Position numbers and translations under genes: made by a program. Under the pieces are notes generated by a model that ran no database searches, had not been told where the DNA came from, and saw only the letters and a list, made by a program, of their open reading frames with translations. Shown piece by piece: positions 35,983 to 51,410 of a stretch of DNA of 61,304 nt. Position 1 is the first letter of the stretch, and the number at the start of each line of letters is the position of its first letter. This DNA is from Acanthamoeba lenticulata (taxonomy: Eukaryota > Discosea > Longamoebia > Acanthamoebidae): NCBI GenBank assembly GCA_002179805.1, contig NAVB01000912.1, positions 1-61,304 on the forward strand, written 5' to 3'.

Positions 35983-38921
35983 TCACCGCATGAAGCGGGA
36001 GGTGAGATCGGCGAGTCGGTCGAGCGCCACTTTTTCCTCGTGCATCTTCTTGTCCAGTTCGTCCAGTCGTAGGCCGAGCGCGTGGAGTTCGTCCTGAGCC
36101 GCTCGCACCGGGTCATCCGCCTTGGTGACTGTGACACACAGCGTCGCGATCCCCCGCCGCTGATGAGGTTGTGCACAAGGGGGACTGGGCACAAGGGGCT
36201 CCTGCGTACAATCGCGGATGCCTTGCGCCAGCAGTTCTTGCGAGCTGGGCCCTGGCTCCTCCGGTCCGAGGTTGATCTCCGTTGCCGCCCGCACGCGACC
36301 GACCTTCTCGGCCCTGACGTCCTGGAAGTCGCGGCCGAAGAGAGGAGCCGTATTAGCCGCCAAGGCAGCCGAGAAGGGGCAAAAAAAAAGGACGAGGGTG
36401 CGAACCACAAAGATGTCGTCGCGTCGGCCGATGAGCCGCTCGACGACGGCGCAGATGGTGTTGGTGTGGCCCATCATCTCGATGGCCGAAGCGTCCTTTG
36501 GCCGCAAGAGGTTGGGGCCAAACACGGTGGCCAGGTTCTGGACGTGCATGAAGTTCTTATCCGCGTGCTGCGCCACTCGCCCGATGAAGTCGATCAAGTA
36601 GTCGAGCACCACCTTGTTGTCGCGCGGGAGCGAGTTGATGAGCGCCCGCATCCTCGTCACGCTCTCCTCCACGTTGCTCATCTCGCTGGCCTCCTTGAAC
36701 CCATCTGTTCACCCCACAGCCGCGTGAGACGCGGGTCGGAGGCGGAGGAGACCAAAACAACAAAGAAAGCACACGTACCATAGAGGTCGTAGGTGATGAG
36801 GGGCTCCGGCAGGCTGCGCAGGTACAGCTTGAGCAAGCCAGACACCGTGTGCGGGTCCACGCACTCGTTGAGGTCGGGGTCGCCCCCGTTGTCGTAGAGG
36901 TCCCGGTACTTTTGCACGGAGATCATCCCGCCCGACTTGCGGAAGATGCCCTCCACCTCCATCCCTGCTCCGTCACGTCACAGTGAGCCCGCGGCCTCTC
37001 GCCCCAGGCGCTCATGGCCTGATCCGAATGGGGGGGGGGAGCGGCGCACCTCGCTCTTCGATGTACTTGACAGTCTTGAGGATGATGTTGGGGATCTCGC
37101 CCTTGGTGTGCTTCATGGTCTTCGTGATGGAGACCTCGAACACGCGCTGATCCGCTGCACGAGGGCCAAACGCAAAAATCAGACCCAAAAAAGCGACCCG
37201 GCCGGACCCGACGTTAATGTGATGATGACGCGTGGTGTGGCAGCAGTCGCGGCGGTGGTTGAAGGTCAGATGGAGGCAGACGTACAGCAGTTGGCGCACT
37301 TGTAGCGGACAATCTTCATCCACTCGCGGACCTGCGCCTCGTTGTCGTCGAAGATGATGTAGCGCACGGCCTTGTTGCTGAAGCTTTCCACATCGCACAC
37401 GAGCTCGAACAGGTACTTGTCAGCGCTCGGGCTCTGGAGCTCGGAGATGGAGCAGTAGTCCAGCACGATCGCGCCGCTCGGCGTGTTGGCCTTTGAATAC
37501 GTCCCAAAGTCGGCCCCAAATCAATCAATGACCCAACAACAACAACAATGAGCATGGCCAGGCTGGAAGTCATGATGAATATGAACTCATGTACCGTTTT
37601 GGACGGGTAGTAGTACAACAGGTTGTCCTCCACAACGAACCAACGCTTTTTGATTGAGGTTTTCTTGGCCGAATCGTCCTACACGGAGCGAGACGTGTGA
37701 GCACCCCGCAGCAGAAAGTGAGTTGATGATAACGCATACATGCTCGCCCGTTATTTGCGGCGCTTAGCTCAAGCGAATGGGCGGAAAGAGGCGAACCTTG
37801 CCGATGAGGGCGGTCTTGAGTTGCGCCCCAGCATCGATGAGGAAGCCGTCCTTAACTGACTGCTTCATGAGGAAGCCGCTCTTCTCTGGGGTCTTGATGG
37901 AACTCAACGGTCTCTGTTATTGTTTGTTATTTAATAAATAAATCAATAAATCAAATAAAAATGTAAAGGGTAAGTGGTCGAGCCAGCAAGCTCGGGAAAG
38001 CGGGACAACATGCCTTGAGAAAGGGCCCGAGAGGGGTGAGCACGATGACGCTGCCAGGAATGATGTCTTGCTCATCCAGCGATGCGCCCGCATTCAGCCA
38101 CTTGCCTGCAGTGCAGTGAGTCACACAGCTCCAAGCCGAAGCAAGAGTGGCCAACAGGGGGATGGTGGCTGATGGGATCGCACGTACGGTGCGATTGGCC
38201 GGCCTCTGTCCACAGGTGCTGGAAAATGTACTCTTCGCCTCGCTTGATGGCGCCGTCAAAGAGGTCAGGCAGAACAGGAATGAGCTCACGAAGTGGCTCT
38301 CGAAAGTCGACCTCCAAGCTCACGGTCTCGATCTTGGTCTCCGAAAAGGGCGGCGGGAGGAGCCACGGGCAGTGCGCCACGTCGGTGAGCGACGACCACA
38401 CGCCAAAGGTTACCAATTGGGGCTTGTGCTTGACTTCAACCTCGTCCTGTCCCACTCACGCTTTGAGTGCACATTCTTATGTAGGAAACAAAAGAGAGAG
38501 CATAAAAAGAAGGCTAATAAAATAATGAAAGTAAATAAAATCAAAAATGGCAAATAATAATAAAAATGAGCACAGCTTCGCTCTAACATACCATGTCCTT
38601 GAGGTTGTAGTCAGCAATCGTTTTGTCTGGATTCAGCCAGGTCCCGTAAACCTTCCGGTCCGGATTCGAAAGATAAAGACACTTGCCCTCCATGTGGGTC
38701 ATACGGCCCTCGGTTGCCATGACGGAGAGGACCTTCCTTATGGTCCAGTCCCTTTCGAATCGCATTTTGCGCAACGCCTTGACTCGCGATTTATCCTGGC
38801 GCGTGTAGGCGCGCACATAGCGAACCTGTAGAGTCAACGAGTTGCCTCCTCCTTCTTTCTTTGATGAGGCATCGCTTGTCAAATCGGTGCCTCGCCGAAC
38901 TGGGCTATGCAGCCCAAACAT
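35983..38921 (-). CDS. FERM-like (F0/F1) / PH / RhoGAP protein
   Basis: Multi-exon gene starting MFGLHSPVRRGTDLTSDASS. Two ubiquitin-like parts come first. One reads MRFERDWTIRKVLSVM, then WLNPDKTIADYNLKDMDEVE; the other VSLEVDFREPLRELIPVLPD, then KWLNAGASLDEQDIIPGSV. Both resemble talin/kindlin F0-F1 modules. A PH domain follows (GFLMKQSVKDGF, KRWFVVEDNLLYYYPSK, ending EWMKIVR). The RhoGAP domain holds the arginine finger in VEGIFRKSGGMISVQKY, then LLKLYLRSLPEPLITYDLY, and HVQNLATVFGPNLLRP. The C-terminus is a short coiled coil (LDELDKKMHEEKVALDRLAD) ending SRFMR. It should inactivate a Rho/Rac-type GTPase at the membrane, perhaps at adhesion sites. One intron has a C10 tract (37030-37039) ten bases after its donor. 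Confidence 0.85.
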
Positions 38922-39112
38922 TGCTCAGCCGATCACGCAAGCAAGATCAAGAAGGCCAAATACAATTTGTATTTTATTTAATTGAGGGTGGCGGGTTATT
39001 TCCTGCTTATATTTCCGTTGCAATCTGCAACGGCTCCATTTACCGCACCGGGCTAAATCCCAGCGCCGGAGGGAAAGACAAGGAAGCCGCAAGCGAAGAA
39101 GGCAAGCGCAAG

Positions 39113-42100
39113 ATGGAACAGAACATCGAGCACATCCTCTTGGCTGAGTTCGACATAGACAAGGGAAGCACCCTCAAGCACCAAATCCCTGGCCCGGTTC
39201 CAAATTATGCTGGCGAGTACGGCACCTCGCATTGAGCATGCACCAGATGGCGCATCTTATTCCTTCTGTTTGTGCACTGCGGCAGCTTTTTGGCCGACCG
39301 CATGCTGCCCGACGGCGCGCAGAACCAGGTGCCCTTTGCCTGGCCTTTTGTTGGCTGTCTCTTGCGTTTTTTGAGGTCTGACATGTTCCGCACAGGAGTG
39401 GGACTGGACGCTGTTCTTCCTCAACAGAGAGTCTTACCACCCCGTACGTCTTCTTGTGTTCGGAGTTGTGCCGCTTGTGTGCTCTTCATTATTTTGTTTT
39501 ATTATTGTATTTACATTTTGAAATTCATAATAATGCAGAATCGAGCCACGGAGGACGCCGACATAGACACATGGGAGGTGATCGGGTAAAGAGCGCCGGT
39601 GGTGGGTCTTTTATGGCTGCAGCTCACTCCCTTCTTGCAGGAATGACGAACGTGGCCGAGCCAAACAGATGAAAGAGGTCAAGCCAAAAGGCAAGGAGAG
39701 TGAGAGCGGAGATGGCCAACAGCCGCTGTATTGTCTGACGCTCATCCATTGCCGCAAGGTAAAGCTCTCCTCTCCTGTCCAGCTGGGCCAACCTGGTAAC
39801 CATGGGCCGCGGCGGGCAAACGCAGGACGAGACCGTGCGGCGAGGAGCCACCATTCGGTCCATCGCCATCTGTTCACGCTTGCCCTTCTTCAACGTGTTC
39901 CGGGTACTTTTTCGTCCTCTCTCTCTCTCTCTCTATCATGCCTTCTCTTGCTGCTTTTTTGCGTCTGCCCGGGCAGCTGACCAGGTTGTGTGCGTGGAAC
40001 ACGCGGCAGCCCCTCATATTCAGGGCGCTTCAAGAGTACTTCCACGAGGAGAACGTGGCCGTACTTCAGGGCCTCTTTACTTCCATCAACAACACTGACC
40101 TTTCCCGTGAGAAGGTGCGTTCTTCCCCATCACACCAACCACATAATAAATATGTAATTTGAAAAAATTATTTATTTACGTAGTTTTTTTAATTTGTGTC
40201 GGGGCAGACCATAATCAAGGAGACCCGAAGCTTCGCGCAATATAGTGGGCGCCCGCTCTATTCGTTCGTTGTGCCAAGCACTGTGGCCGATGGCGAGCCC
40301 TCCCTGGGCCCGCAGTTCATATTCGAGGAGCCATTGCGCATCCCGCTCCACTACTCGCTGGACCAGTTTGAAGAGGTGCCTCCCAATCTCTTGGCTCGTT
40401 CGAGACATACACACGCTCACAGAGGTGCTGTGCCGCAACATTTTGAACGCAGGTCTCGATTCGCAGGCTGCTGCGCAAGTTCAAGGCGCGAGGGGTCGTG
40501 CACATCTACATGGCCGTTCTGATGGGCTTCCGCTTGCTGGTCATGGGCCACAACGTGTCCACCTCTGACATCTGCCAGTACACGACTGCTGTCCCTCCTT
40601 CCCGTCCCTTCTTGCCTTCACCAGATGGTGGTCTCATGAACCGAGCTAAACTCTGTTGCTTGTCTCTCGCAGGTCGGTGCTCTCGATCGTGGCTCTCGTC
40701 TGCCCACCCCTGTCTGGCATCATGCTGGAGCGGGCGTTTCCCTACGTCAGCTTGACCGACGTCGTCTTCCAGGACGTGTGCGTGATGCCTCTGTTTGAGT
40801 TATCCCGTCGTTTTCTTCTTCACAGACCAGCGAGCGCTCATGTTGGGCCGGTTGGTTGACAGGGAGGGCTTCATCGCGGGCACGACCAACCCCTACTTCA
40901 AGGAGAAGTGCGACTGGGACGTCCTGGCCGACCTCGAGAGTGGCAAGGTCACCATCCGTTCGCCCAAAGTAGAGCAGCTCATCACCGGCCAGGCGGGCTC
41001 GATGGGCGAAAAGACTCCGTCCGGGTAGAGCCCCCTCCTCACCCTCGCCCTCGTCCCACGCCGCACGTCATGACGATTGACCGGCATTCGTGTCGTCGTT
41101 CCCACGCGCGCCAGCTTTCGAGCGATCGCCAGCAAGCTGGACTCGTACTCGCGTGGGTCGTTGGGCAGCCCCTCGGCGGTGGCCGCCTACAACGAGAAGC
41201 TCATCGCCCTGCTCAAGAAGGGCCTTGCGCTTGACGTGGGGGAGGCGTGGCTGCGACGCCGGTTTCAGGTTTGTGTCCCGTCAGACCACAGCTTACTCTT
41301 TTTGTTCTTCTTCATCTTCTTCTTCTTGAATAACGCCCTCATCTACTCGAAACAGGAGAACACGCTGAACCTGCTCGACGCCGCCCTGAGCCCAGCTTCC
41401 ATCAAGCCCCTTGTCCCCGAGAAGCAGCGCGCGGCGGATCAGCTTCCCGCCGTCCATCGGAAGATACGCGAGACGCTCGCCTTTCAGCGGTGCGTGCCCA
41501 GAACACTAGTGTCAAGGCCACTTTCCCTGCCCTCACACTGTGCGGCCTTCACTTGCGGTGGTTTGATGCGAATCTCCAGGTACGAGCAGTGGGTCAAGTG
41601 CGGATTCCGGCAAGAAGTATCCACTGAAGAGGAAGAGGGCTCCAACCAAACCCGGTATGTGCCTTTCTCTCATCTGTTGCTGCTGCTGCTGCGACTCGTG
41701 CACGACGACCACTGCTCACACGGTTGGCGACCTCCAGAACAAGTCTCGTACTGCACCACATCAAGCAGCTCCAGCAAATCGTGGACAGAGAGAAGGAGGA
41801 GAATGCGACGGACGACTCGTCTTTGGACGTCATCTTTGCCAATCTGCTCGCCCTCATCCAGACCAAGCGACAATACTCTGACGTACTTTTCGCCTCAACT
41901 GGACCTCCTCAGTCGCGATGAGCGTTTCTGTGGCTCAATCTCGAGATGTGTGTGCTCGTTCTCTTGCGACAGTTCCTGGTGCTGCTGTCGTTGTACCTGG
42001 GCGACATTGACCTGGAGTCCTTCCTGGGCTGCATCGCTTCCGAACCCCTGCGCCTGCAGACCTCCATCTTCTTTTCTCGCCTGTTGGCGTTCAAGGTGCG

Positions 42101-42475
42101 CACTTTCACTTTCGCCAGCTGGTGTCGGGCGGTGACCGAACACACGTGTTGGCTCACACCTCCTGCGCACGTGCTCTGTTGGCAACAGAACCGCCTGCTT
42201 CGAGGCGAGGAGTGACTCTTGGTTGAACTCCTCCTTTGTACAAAAGAGAGCATTCCGGGCGTGCTTGCACACCCACGAGCTCACTGCACCCTGGCACCAA
42301 GCATGTTGCCCTACAGCGCTTTGAGCTGGCGTTTGTGTGTGACAACCTTGAGGAAACGCGCGCCCGTTCGCACAACTTTCGCGTCATGTGGTTGCTGGGA
42401 TGGTTGGTCCAACACGGTGCGGGCGTGTGTGTGGACGCACCGTCGGCACCATCACCCCTCCCGACCCTGGGCTAG
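39113..42475 (+). CDS. Afi1/SPA-type DENN-related protein
   Basis: Starts MEQNIEHILLAEFDIDKGS. This first exon with LADRMLPDGAQNQ and EWDWTLFFLNRESYHP matches the N-terminal domain of fungal Afi1/Mesa proteins. Later exons give QPLYCLTLIHCRKDETVRRG, EYFHEENVAVLQGLFTSIN, FEEPLRIPLHYSLDQ, VVHIYMAVLMGFRLLVMGH, LSIVALVCPPLSGIMLE, and FIAGTTNPYFKEKCDWDVL, the hallmark of the stabilisation-of-polarity-axis (SPA) module, which is distantly DENN-like. C-terminal exons read NLLDAALSPASIKPL, LSLYLGDIDLESFLGCI and FRVMWLLGWLVQHG. In fungi such proteins bind Arf3 and polarise secretion, so a role in membrane traffic or polarity is inferred. The open frame extends upstream of 39113, so an earlier start is possible. 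Splices near 41880-42300 are provisional. Confidence 0.75.
39917..39934 (+). repeat. (CT)n microsatellite in intron
   Basis: An uninterrupted CT run lies in an intron of the Afi1/SPA gene, between the exon ending LPFFNVFR and the next one. It forms part of a pyrimidine-rich intron. Confidence 0.75.
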
Positions 42476-42705
42476 CAACAGTTGTTTACCTTCTTTTCCC
42501 GCCACCTTCCTCCTCCTCTGCGGCTCGTAGCGGCCTGTACGACGGCCTCGAATAAGTACAAACGATTTTATATTTATTATTTTTATTCGTGTAGCTCTGT
42601 GACGGACCGAAACCGAGGCACACCCTCATAGAAGAGCCACATCCAAAGACCCGACGAAACATATTCGCACTTTTCCCCGAGCAGAGGAGCTGCAGCTGGC
42701 AAAAC

Positions 42706-45613
<2,908 letters not shown>

Positions 45614-45717
45614 TGGCCCCATCGACACCACGAAGAAGACAAGAGAGAAGAGAGAAAAGAGAGAAAACGCGAGCAGGGAGCAAGTGCCTGCGCACGTGTA
45701 TTATAAAGCGCAACGTT

Positions 45718-48023
45718 TTAGGAGTCGCTGACCATGTTCTTGACGCTGTAAATGCCAGAGAAGACGCCCTGCGGGATCAAGTGGGAGCTGGACACCACGA
45801 TCACGTTGTCGTCCTTGTCGAGCAGGTCCAGCGACAGGCCCTGTCGCGCAACACGCGTAGAACAGATCATCAGTTGATGATGAAATGGCAGCAAGCACGC
45901 ACGTAAAAGAAGGGGCAAGGCACCATCTTGACGGCGTTGCGGGCCCTCTCCTCGATGGAGTCACCGGTGACGAGCGGCGAGAAGATGCTCTGGACGCCCC
46001 ACACCACGTTCAGCTCGCGGGCCACCCTCAGGTTGTCCGTGAAGGCCAGGATGGGCATATTCGGCCGGAACTTGGACACCATCCTCGTGCTGGGTCGTCA
46101 TCATCATCGTTAGCAGAGCTCACATGCGTGAGTCTATGAGCGCGCAAGAGAGGCAGGGGAAGGCAAACACCTATAGCCCGTGGTGGCGATGGTGATGATC
46201 TTGCCAGAGATGCCCTGCGCGTTAAACTGCTTGGCCAACGTGTAGCAGCTGTGGCCCATCAGCTCCGCGTTGCCGGGCGTCTCCGAGTCATACTCGTCCG
46301 GGTTGCGCTTGTGAAGGAAGCGCTCAGCTTCGCCCACGATGGCGTCCATGGTCTTCACGTGAAAACACAAACAGGCACGATTTTTGGGTCAGTCTCTCTC
46401 TCAAGAATTCACGACGGCAGTGATGTGTCTCGGGAGGACGTGCCTTGACGCAGATGACGGGGAAGTGGCCGACAGAAGTCTCGCCAGAAAGCATCACAGC
46501 GTCGGCGCCATCGAGCACGGCGTTGAACACGTCGCTAGCTTCAGCGCGAGTCGGGCGCTGCGACTGCGTCATCGACTCTAGCATCTGAATACCGCAAAGA
46601 CGATTTGTTAAGTTGGGTTGAGAAGCCGTGCACGACCGAACAAATAGTTAGAGAGTAGCCGCACCTGAGTGGCGACAATGACGGGCTTGCCTTCGCGGTT
46701 GCACTTGAACACGATATCCTTCTGCGCGGCAGGGACGCCCCACGTTGGGATCTCCACGCCCAAGTCACCTGTTACGCGGCGGAGCGCATGATCATGAGTT
46801 ACAGAGCTGGTGCGGGGTGGTCAGACAGGATGAGATCGAGATCGAGATTGGACGCACCGCGGGCGACCATGATGGCGTCGGAGGCGCTGATGATCTCATC
46901 GATGCATTCGAGGGCGCCCGGGCGCTCGACCTTGGCCACGATCTTGACGTCGCTGTTGCCAAACTCGCGCAGGCAGGTGCGCACCTTCTCCACGTCGGCG
47001 CCATTGCCGATGAAGGAGGCCGCCACGTACTCGGGGTTCAGCTTCGCGATCAGCTCCAGATCTTTCTGTTGGCGAGCACCACCGCCAGCATATCACCGCC
47101 CGAATTAAACACGAAAGAACGCCAAGCACGCACACACGCAGAGGCGCACCTTGTCCTTCTCGGTGATGATGTTGAGGGAGAGCTTGCCCTTGGGGATGTT
47201 GCAGCCCTTGTGGTCGGAGATCTGCCCGCCGGCCTCGACCACGCACGAGAGGCGCCGGTCCTTCTTCTGCTCCACGCGCAGCTTGACGATGCCGTCGTTG
47301 ATGAAGATCTTGTCGCCCACATCGAGGTCCTCCATCATGTGCGGGTACTTGATCTGCACGCACTCGGGTGTGCCGAGCACGCTGTCGGGCGTCACGTCGA
47401 TGTGATCGCCCACGTCCACGTTGAAGGCCTCCTTGACTTTGCCGGTGCGGATCTTGGGGCCCTGGATGTCGCACAGAATCGACACCTGCTCGTCGACGCC
47501 CGAGCCGGACGGTGCTCCATCAGCGACTGAAGGCGACAAGGCGACAAGCAGGCGAAGAGAGGGGGGAAGGCGATCATGTGTTGAACGTGCCTGCTCGGAG
47601 AAGTCTGACGAAATGCGGCGTACGGTGTTGAAGATGGCGGTCATTTCCTCGTGCGTCCCGTGGGAGAAATTGAGGCGCACCATGTCCATGCCGGCCAGTA
47701 TCATCTCGCGCAGCACCGGCTCCGACGACGAAGCGGGACCAAGCGTGCAGACGATCTTTGTCTGCACGGTCACCAACCATTGAGACCACCGAGCAAGACT
47801 TGGCTTTTCCCCTCGCTCTCGAAGAATTGTAGAGCGACGGAGGGAAAGCCTTTGGTAGTACTTTAAAAGAAAGGAGAGAAGAGGCACTTACCCTCATGGT
47901 CGTAGGCGGGAAGGCGCCCAGGTCACTAACGTGGTGCTGAGGCTTCTGCTGTTGGCGGTAGTGTCCCCGCGCAGCGCTAAGCGACTTTCGAAGCTCAGGT
48001 TTGTTGTGGCGGTCTCCTTCCAT
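45718..48023 (-). CDS. Pyruvate kinase
   Basis: Multi-exon gene starting [15 protein letters not shown] at 48023. It catalyses the last glycolytic step, phosphoenolpyruvate + ADP to pyruvate + ATP (EC 2.7.1.40). Motifs are [46 protein letters not shown], the B domain ([15 protein letters not shown]), [16 protein letters not shown], the active-site Lys segment [46 protein letters not shown], and [20 protein letters not shown]. The C-terminal allosteric domain ends [13 protein letters not shown]. About 48 N-terminal residues before TKIVC are normal for the family. It is convergent with the AGC kinase (104 bases apart) and divergent from the DENN gene. Confidence 0.95.
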
Positions 48024-48313
48024 TGTTTGTAAGTGTTGGCTCAGCTGATCTAGATGGAGTGGGCAGGTGTTCGTCTAGTACGGTTTTGTACGATAACTGC
48101 GCGTGCCGGTTGTTCGCTCATTTCTCATTCACATTTCACGGATAATGCCTACAAGCGCCTTAAGGGAACTGCTGACGTAGGCGCAGAAAAGTGGAGTGAT
48201 AAAGCGTGACAGGACAAAATAGAATATTAATTAATTGTGTTTTGCTCGTTTCACCAACTACAAGTAACTACAAGTGCTGGGGGTAGAGTTTAATCGAGTT
48301 AAGCGGGGTCGAG
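48024..48313. promoter_or_regulatory. Divergent promoter region, pyruvate kinase / DENN gene
   Basis: 290 bases between divergent starts. It includes the AT-rich AATATTAATTAATTG near 48222 and a direct repeat ACTACAAGT (48257-48265 and 48267-48275). No known element is recognised. Confidence 0.4.
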
Positions 48314-51119
48314 ATGAGCCGTATAATGGAGCTGTCCAGCGTGATGGCGAAGCGGGCGCATCTCCATTCCTTTCGCGCAACCGCGTCGGTTCCACACCGC
48401 GTGCAGGAGGCCACGCTCGCACCCCTTCAGAACGCTCCCGTCTCGGAGCGCTTGAACACGGGCGCCAGCTTTGCCGCCCCACCATCGGGCACACACGATT
48501 CAGCAATTGAAAACGGCAACAAGGGCGCTAAAGGTGCCGCGCCGCAGAAGCGGCTATTCGATTGTGTGCTCGTGGTGGAGGTGAATCCCAAGTTGGCACT
48601 CGACGTGCGAAATCCGCCCTACGTCAAGTTCCATTTCCCCTACCCGCCTAGCTTCATGAAAGCCGTGACGCAATTTTGCTTCCCCGATTCATCGATTGAC
48701 AAAATGAAGAAGGAGGAGGTCTTCTCCTTTGTGCTCACCGAGGCCAATGGCGAGAAGCGCTGGGGCTACTGCCAACGCGTCTTCCCTCAGTGCTTTTGCA
48801 TCATCAGCTACCTGCCCTGCTTCAGCATCTTTTCCAAGATCCTCAAAAAGGTCAAGAAGCTTCACCAGGACGCTCCTCCCGGTACTCCTCCTTCTCCCTC
48901 TTCAACAGCAGCTCACCTCTCTTCTCGCTTCTGAAACTCGAGCCTTGGTTGGCGAGCGCAGCGCTGCCATTCAGCGCGTGCGCCACGTTCCTGCGGGCCA
49001 TCTATGAGCAGCCGCTGCCGCGACCCGGCGGCACGCTGCAGTTCACGGTGGACTACCCCGTGGTGGGCGGCAAGAAGGCCAAGAGCGAGCAGTACAGCTT
49101 CCGCCGGCCGGACGACTCGGACTCGCTCCTCGACCACGTCAACTTCCGCCCGCTTCTGACCCTCCTCTCGCCCGACACCATCCTTGGCGCCTTTGCCTCG
49201 CTCCTCGTCGAGCGCCGCCTCATTTTTATCTCCGAACGCGTCAGCACCCTTTCCGCCTGTGTCCAGGCCTGTGTCGCCGTACGTGGCCCCTTCATCTCTC
49301 CTCGAGGCCGTATTGTTCACCAGCAACGTCGGTCATGTTTTACTTTTTGCGCATTTGTGTGGTTCGCGTTGCTCCGCTCACGATCTATTTACGTGGCTTT
49401 GCGATGCTCCAACCACGACAACCAACATGTGACCGTGAGTAGTTGCTCTATCCGTTCAGCTGGCAGCACGTCTTCATCCCGGTCCTCCCCGCGTCTCTGC
49501 TCTCCTTCTGCTGCGCCCCGATGCCCTTTGGTTCGTCGTGTTGCGCCCCAATCGCAATCGCGCGCCCGTCTGGCACTCACTGGACGGCGCACACACATAT
49601 GCACACGAGCAGTGGTGGGCGTGCTGCGAAGTAGCGTCGACGAGTTGCAGGAGATGTCCCGCAACATGGAGGAGGTCGTCATCGTGGACCTTGACGACGA
49701 CCGGCTCATCCCCTCGGGCCAGCTGAGCGACGCCGAGCTGCTGCCCCCGTTCGTCGCGCCCCTGCGCGCCACCATCGAGGAGCTCAGCAAACGCGCCCGC
49801 AACCGGATGGCCCTCACGAACCTCTCCAACAACGCCAAGCGCAAGGTGCCGCCCCCTCTCGTCGTGCTGGCAATGTTGTTGTTGATGATGGTGATGATGA
49901 CTCACACACGACTTTCTCGGATTGGCCAGCTGCCCAAGGAGACCACGTCGGCGCTGTCGAACGCGTTCATCGGCTTCATGGTGGACCTGCTCTCGTCCTA
50001 CCGCAACCACATCGTCACCTCGCCGCCCGCGTCGACACGAGAGGCGGGCGGCGAGGAGGGCGAGGAGGAGGAGGAGGAGGAGGACGATGAAGCGCTGGAG
50101 GAGGCCGCCGGGCCGCTGTTCCGGCGAGAAGAGTTCCTCAAGAGCGCCGTCAAGGAGGCCCGCCCGTTGCTGGAGCTCATCACGGAGACGCAGATGTTCA
50201 ACATGTTCATCGAGCAGCGCAGCGGTGCCCAGCTCGACAACGGCGTCTTCAACCGGAGCCTCACCGAGAAGAGCCCCGACGACACCTCGGGTCCGCCCTG
50301 TCCTTGCCCTGCGACGTCGGGACGTGAGGCTCACCATCCCTTGGTGGCCGTTGCTGCTGCTGTTGTTGTTGTGTTGTGCAGAGGTGGACGGCGAGGGCGG
50401 GGAGAGCTCGGGTCGGACGTCGCAGCGAATGCGACCAGCCCACACGCGCTTCACCATGTACGAGTACGGCAACATCACCCGCAGCGAGATCTCGGCCGTC
50501 CACGAAATGCTGCGCGAGCACTGCGAGCGCACCAACAAGAAGGACATCGAGGAGCAGGAGAGCCTCGAGCTCCTCCGCAAATGGCGCGAGGAGGAGAAGA
50601 AGCGCAAGGAGCTGGCGGCGGCCTCCGCGACGACCGAGGGCGCTCCTTCTCCTGCCTCTTCTCCCGCTTCCACTACGTTGTCATCATCTTCGTCAACAAC
50701 GACGACGACATCAGGAGGGGAGGCCCGCAGGGAGGCCTTCTTCTCCATCCGGACCAGCAGCACGGGCAGTCGCCAAAGCTTCCTCGCCGCCTCTCGCGTG
50801 TTCGTGTGCACTGATCTCCCCTTCCCCCCTTGATGATCGGGTGATTCTCACCATCACCTCCACTTCATCGCGACAGGCCTACGAACCCAGAACGCGGGAC
50901 GCAGACGTGGAAGCGGGCCCATGTGTCGCCCGCGGGATCGCCGTTTTCCTCCGCGCAGCCGTCGTCGGTGACGCGACTACGCTACGGCACCGGCACCCTC
51001 ACCCGCTGCCACTCCAGGTGCGTGCTTTTGTTCGAATTGCTTTCGGTCGCGCCACCGTTCGAAGATCGGTGAAGCTCACGGGACTGGGGCGGGAGGACAC
51101 AACAGTCCGGCGGATTTGA
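48314..51119 (+). CDS. Tripartite DENN-domain protein
   Basis: Starts [19 protein letters not shown]. The upstream DENN part reads [29 protein letters not shown], then [19 protein letters not shown]. The core DENN part shows [58 protein letters not shown] and [13 protein letters not shown]. The downstream part shows [28 protein letters not shown] and [14 protein letters not shown] proteins exchange nucleotides on Rab GTPases in membrane traffic. An acidic low-complexity run (about 50055-50105) sits in the third part. The C-terminal region holds a charged helix ([20 protein letters not shown]) and a Ser/Thr-rich tail. The last exon, from about 50878 to 51119, is joined in phase 0 but has no conserved motif, so the true stop could instead be at about 50833. 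Confidence 0.85.
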
Positions 51120-51410
51120 CCGGCGACGCCAGCAAGACGAGCAGCGAGCATGCCGACCAAGGCGACGACACAAGCGGCAGCAGCAGCAGCGGCGACAGCA
51201 GCAGCACCCCTATGTAAATGTAAATGGCTCCACTTCCCTCCCCCCCCGTTATTTATATCAACCATCAGGCGACCGCCTTTGCCCCCCAACGCATTGAGTC
51301 TCCAAAGGGAGAGAAGAGCAACAAGCGAGTGAGGGATGGATGGAGGGCAAGTGTAGCAAAAAAGTTTGTGCATTCGGACGGCCATGAGCAGCAGCTGGTC
51401 CCGCGCCAGC

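Noticed and set aside
49474..50811. 445-codon minus-strand open frame
   Set aside because: It lies opposite the DENN exons, which carry clear conserved motifs. The antisense product is His/Arg/Leu-rich and unrelated to any family.
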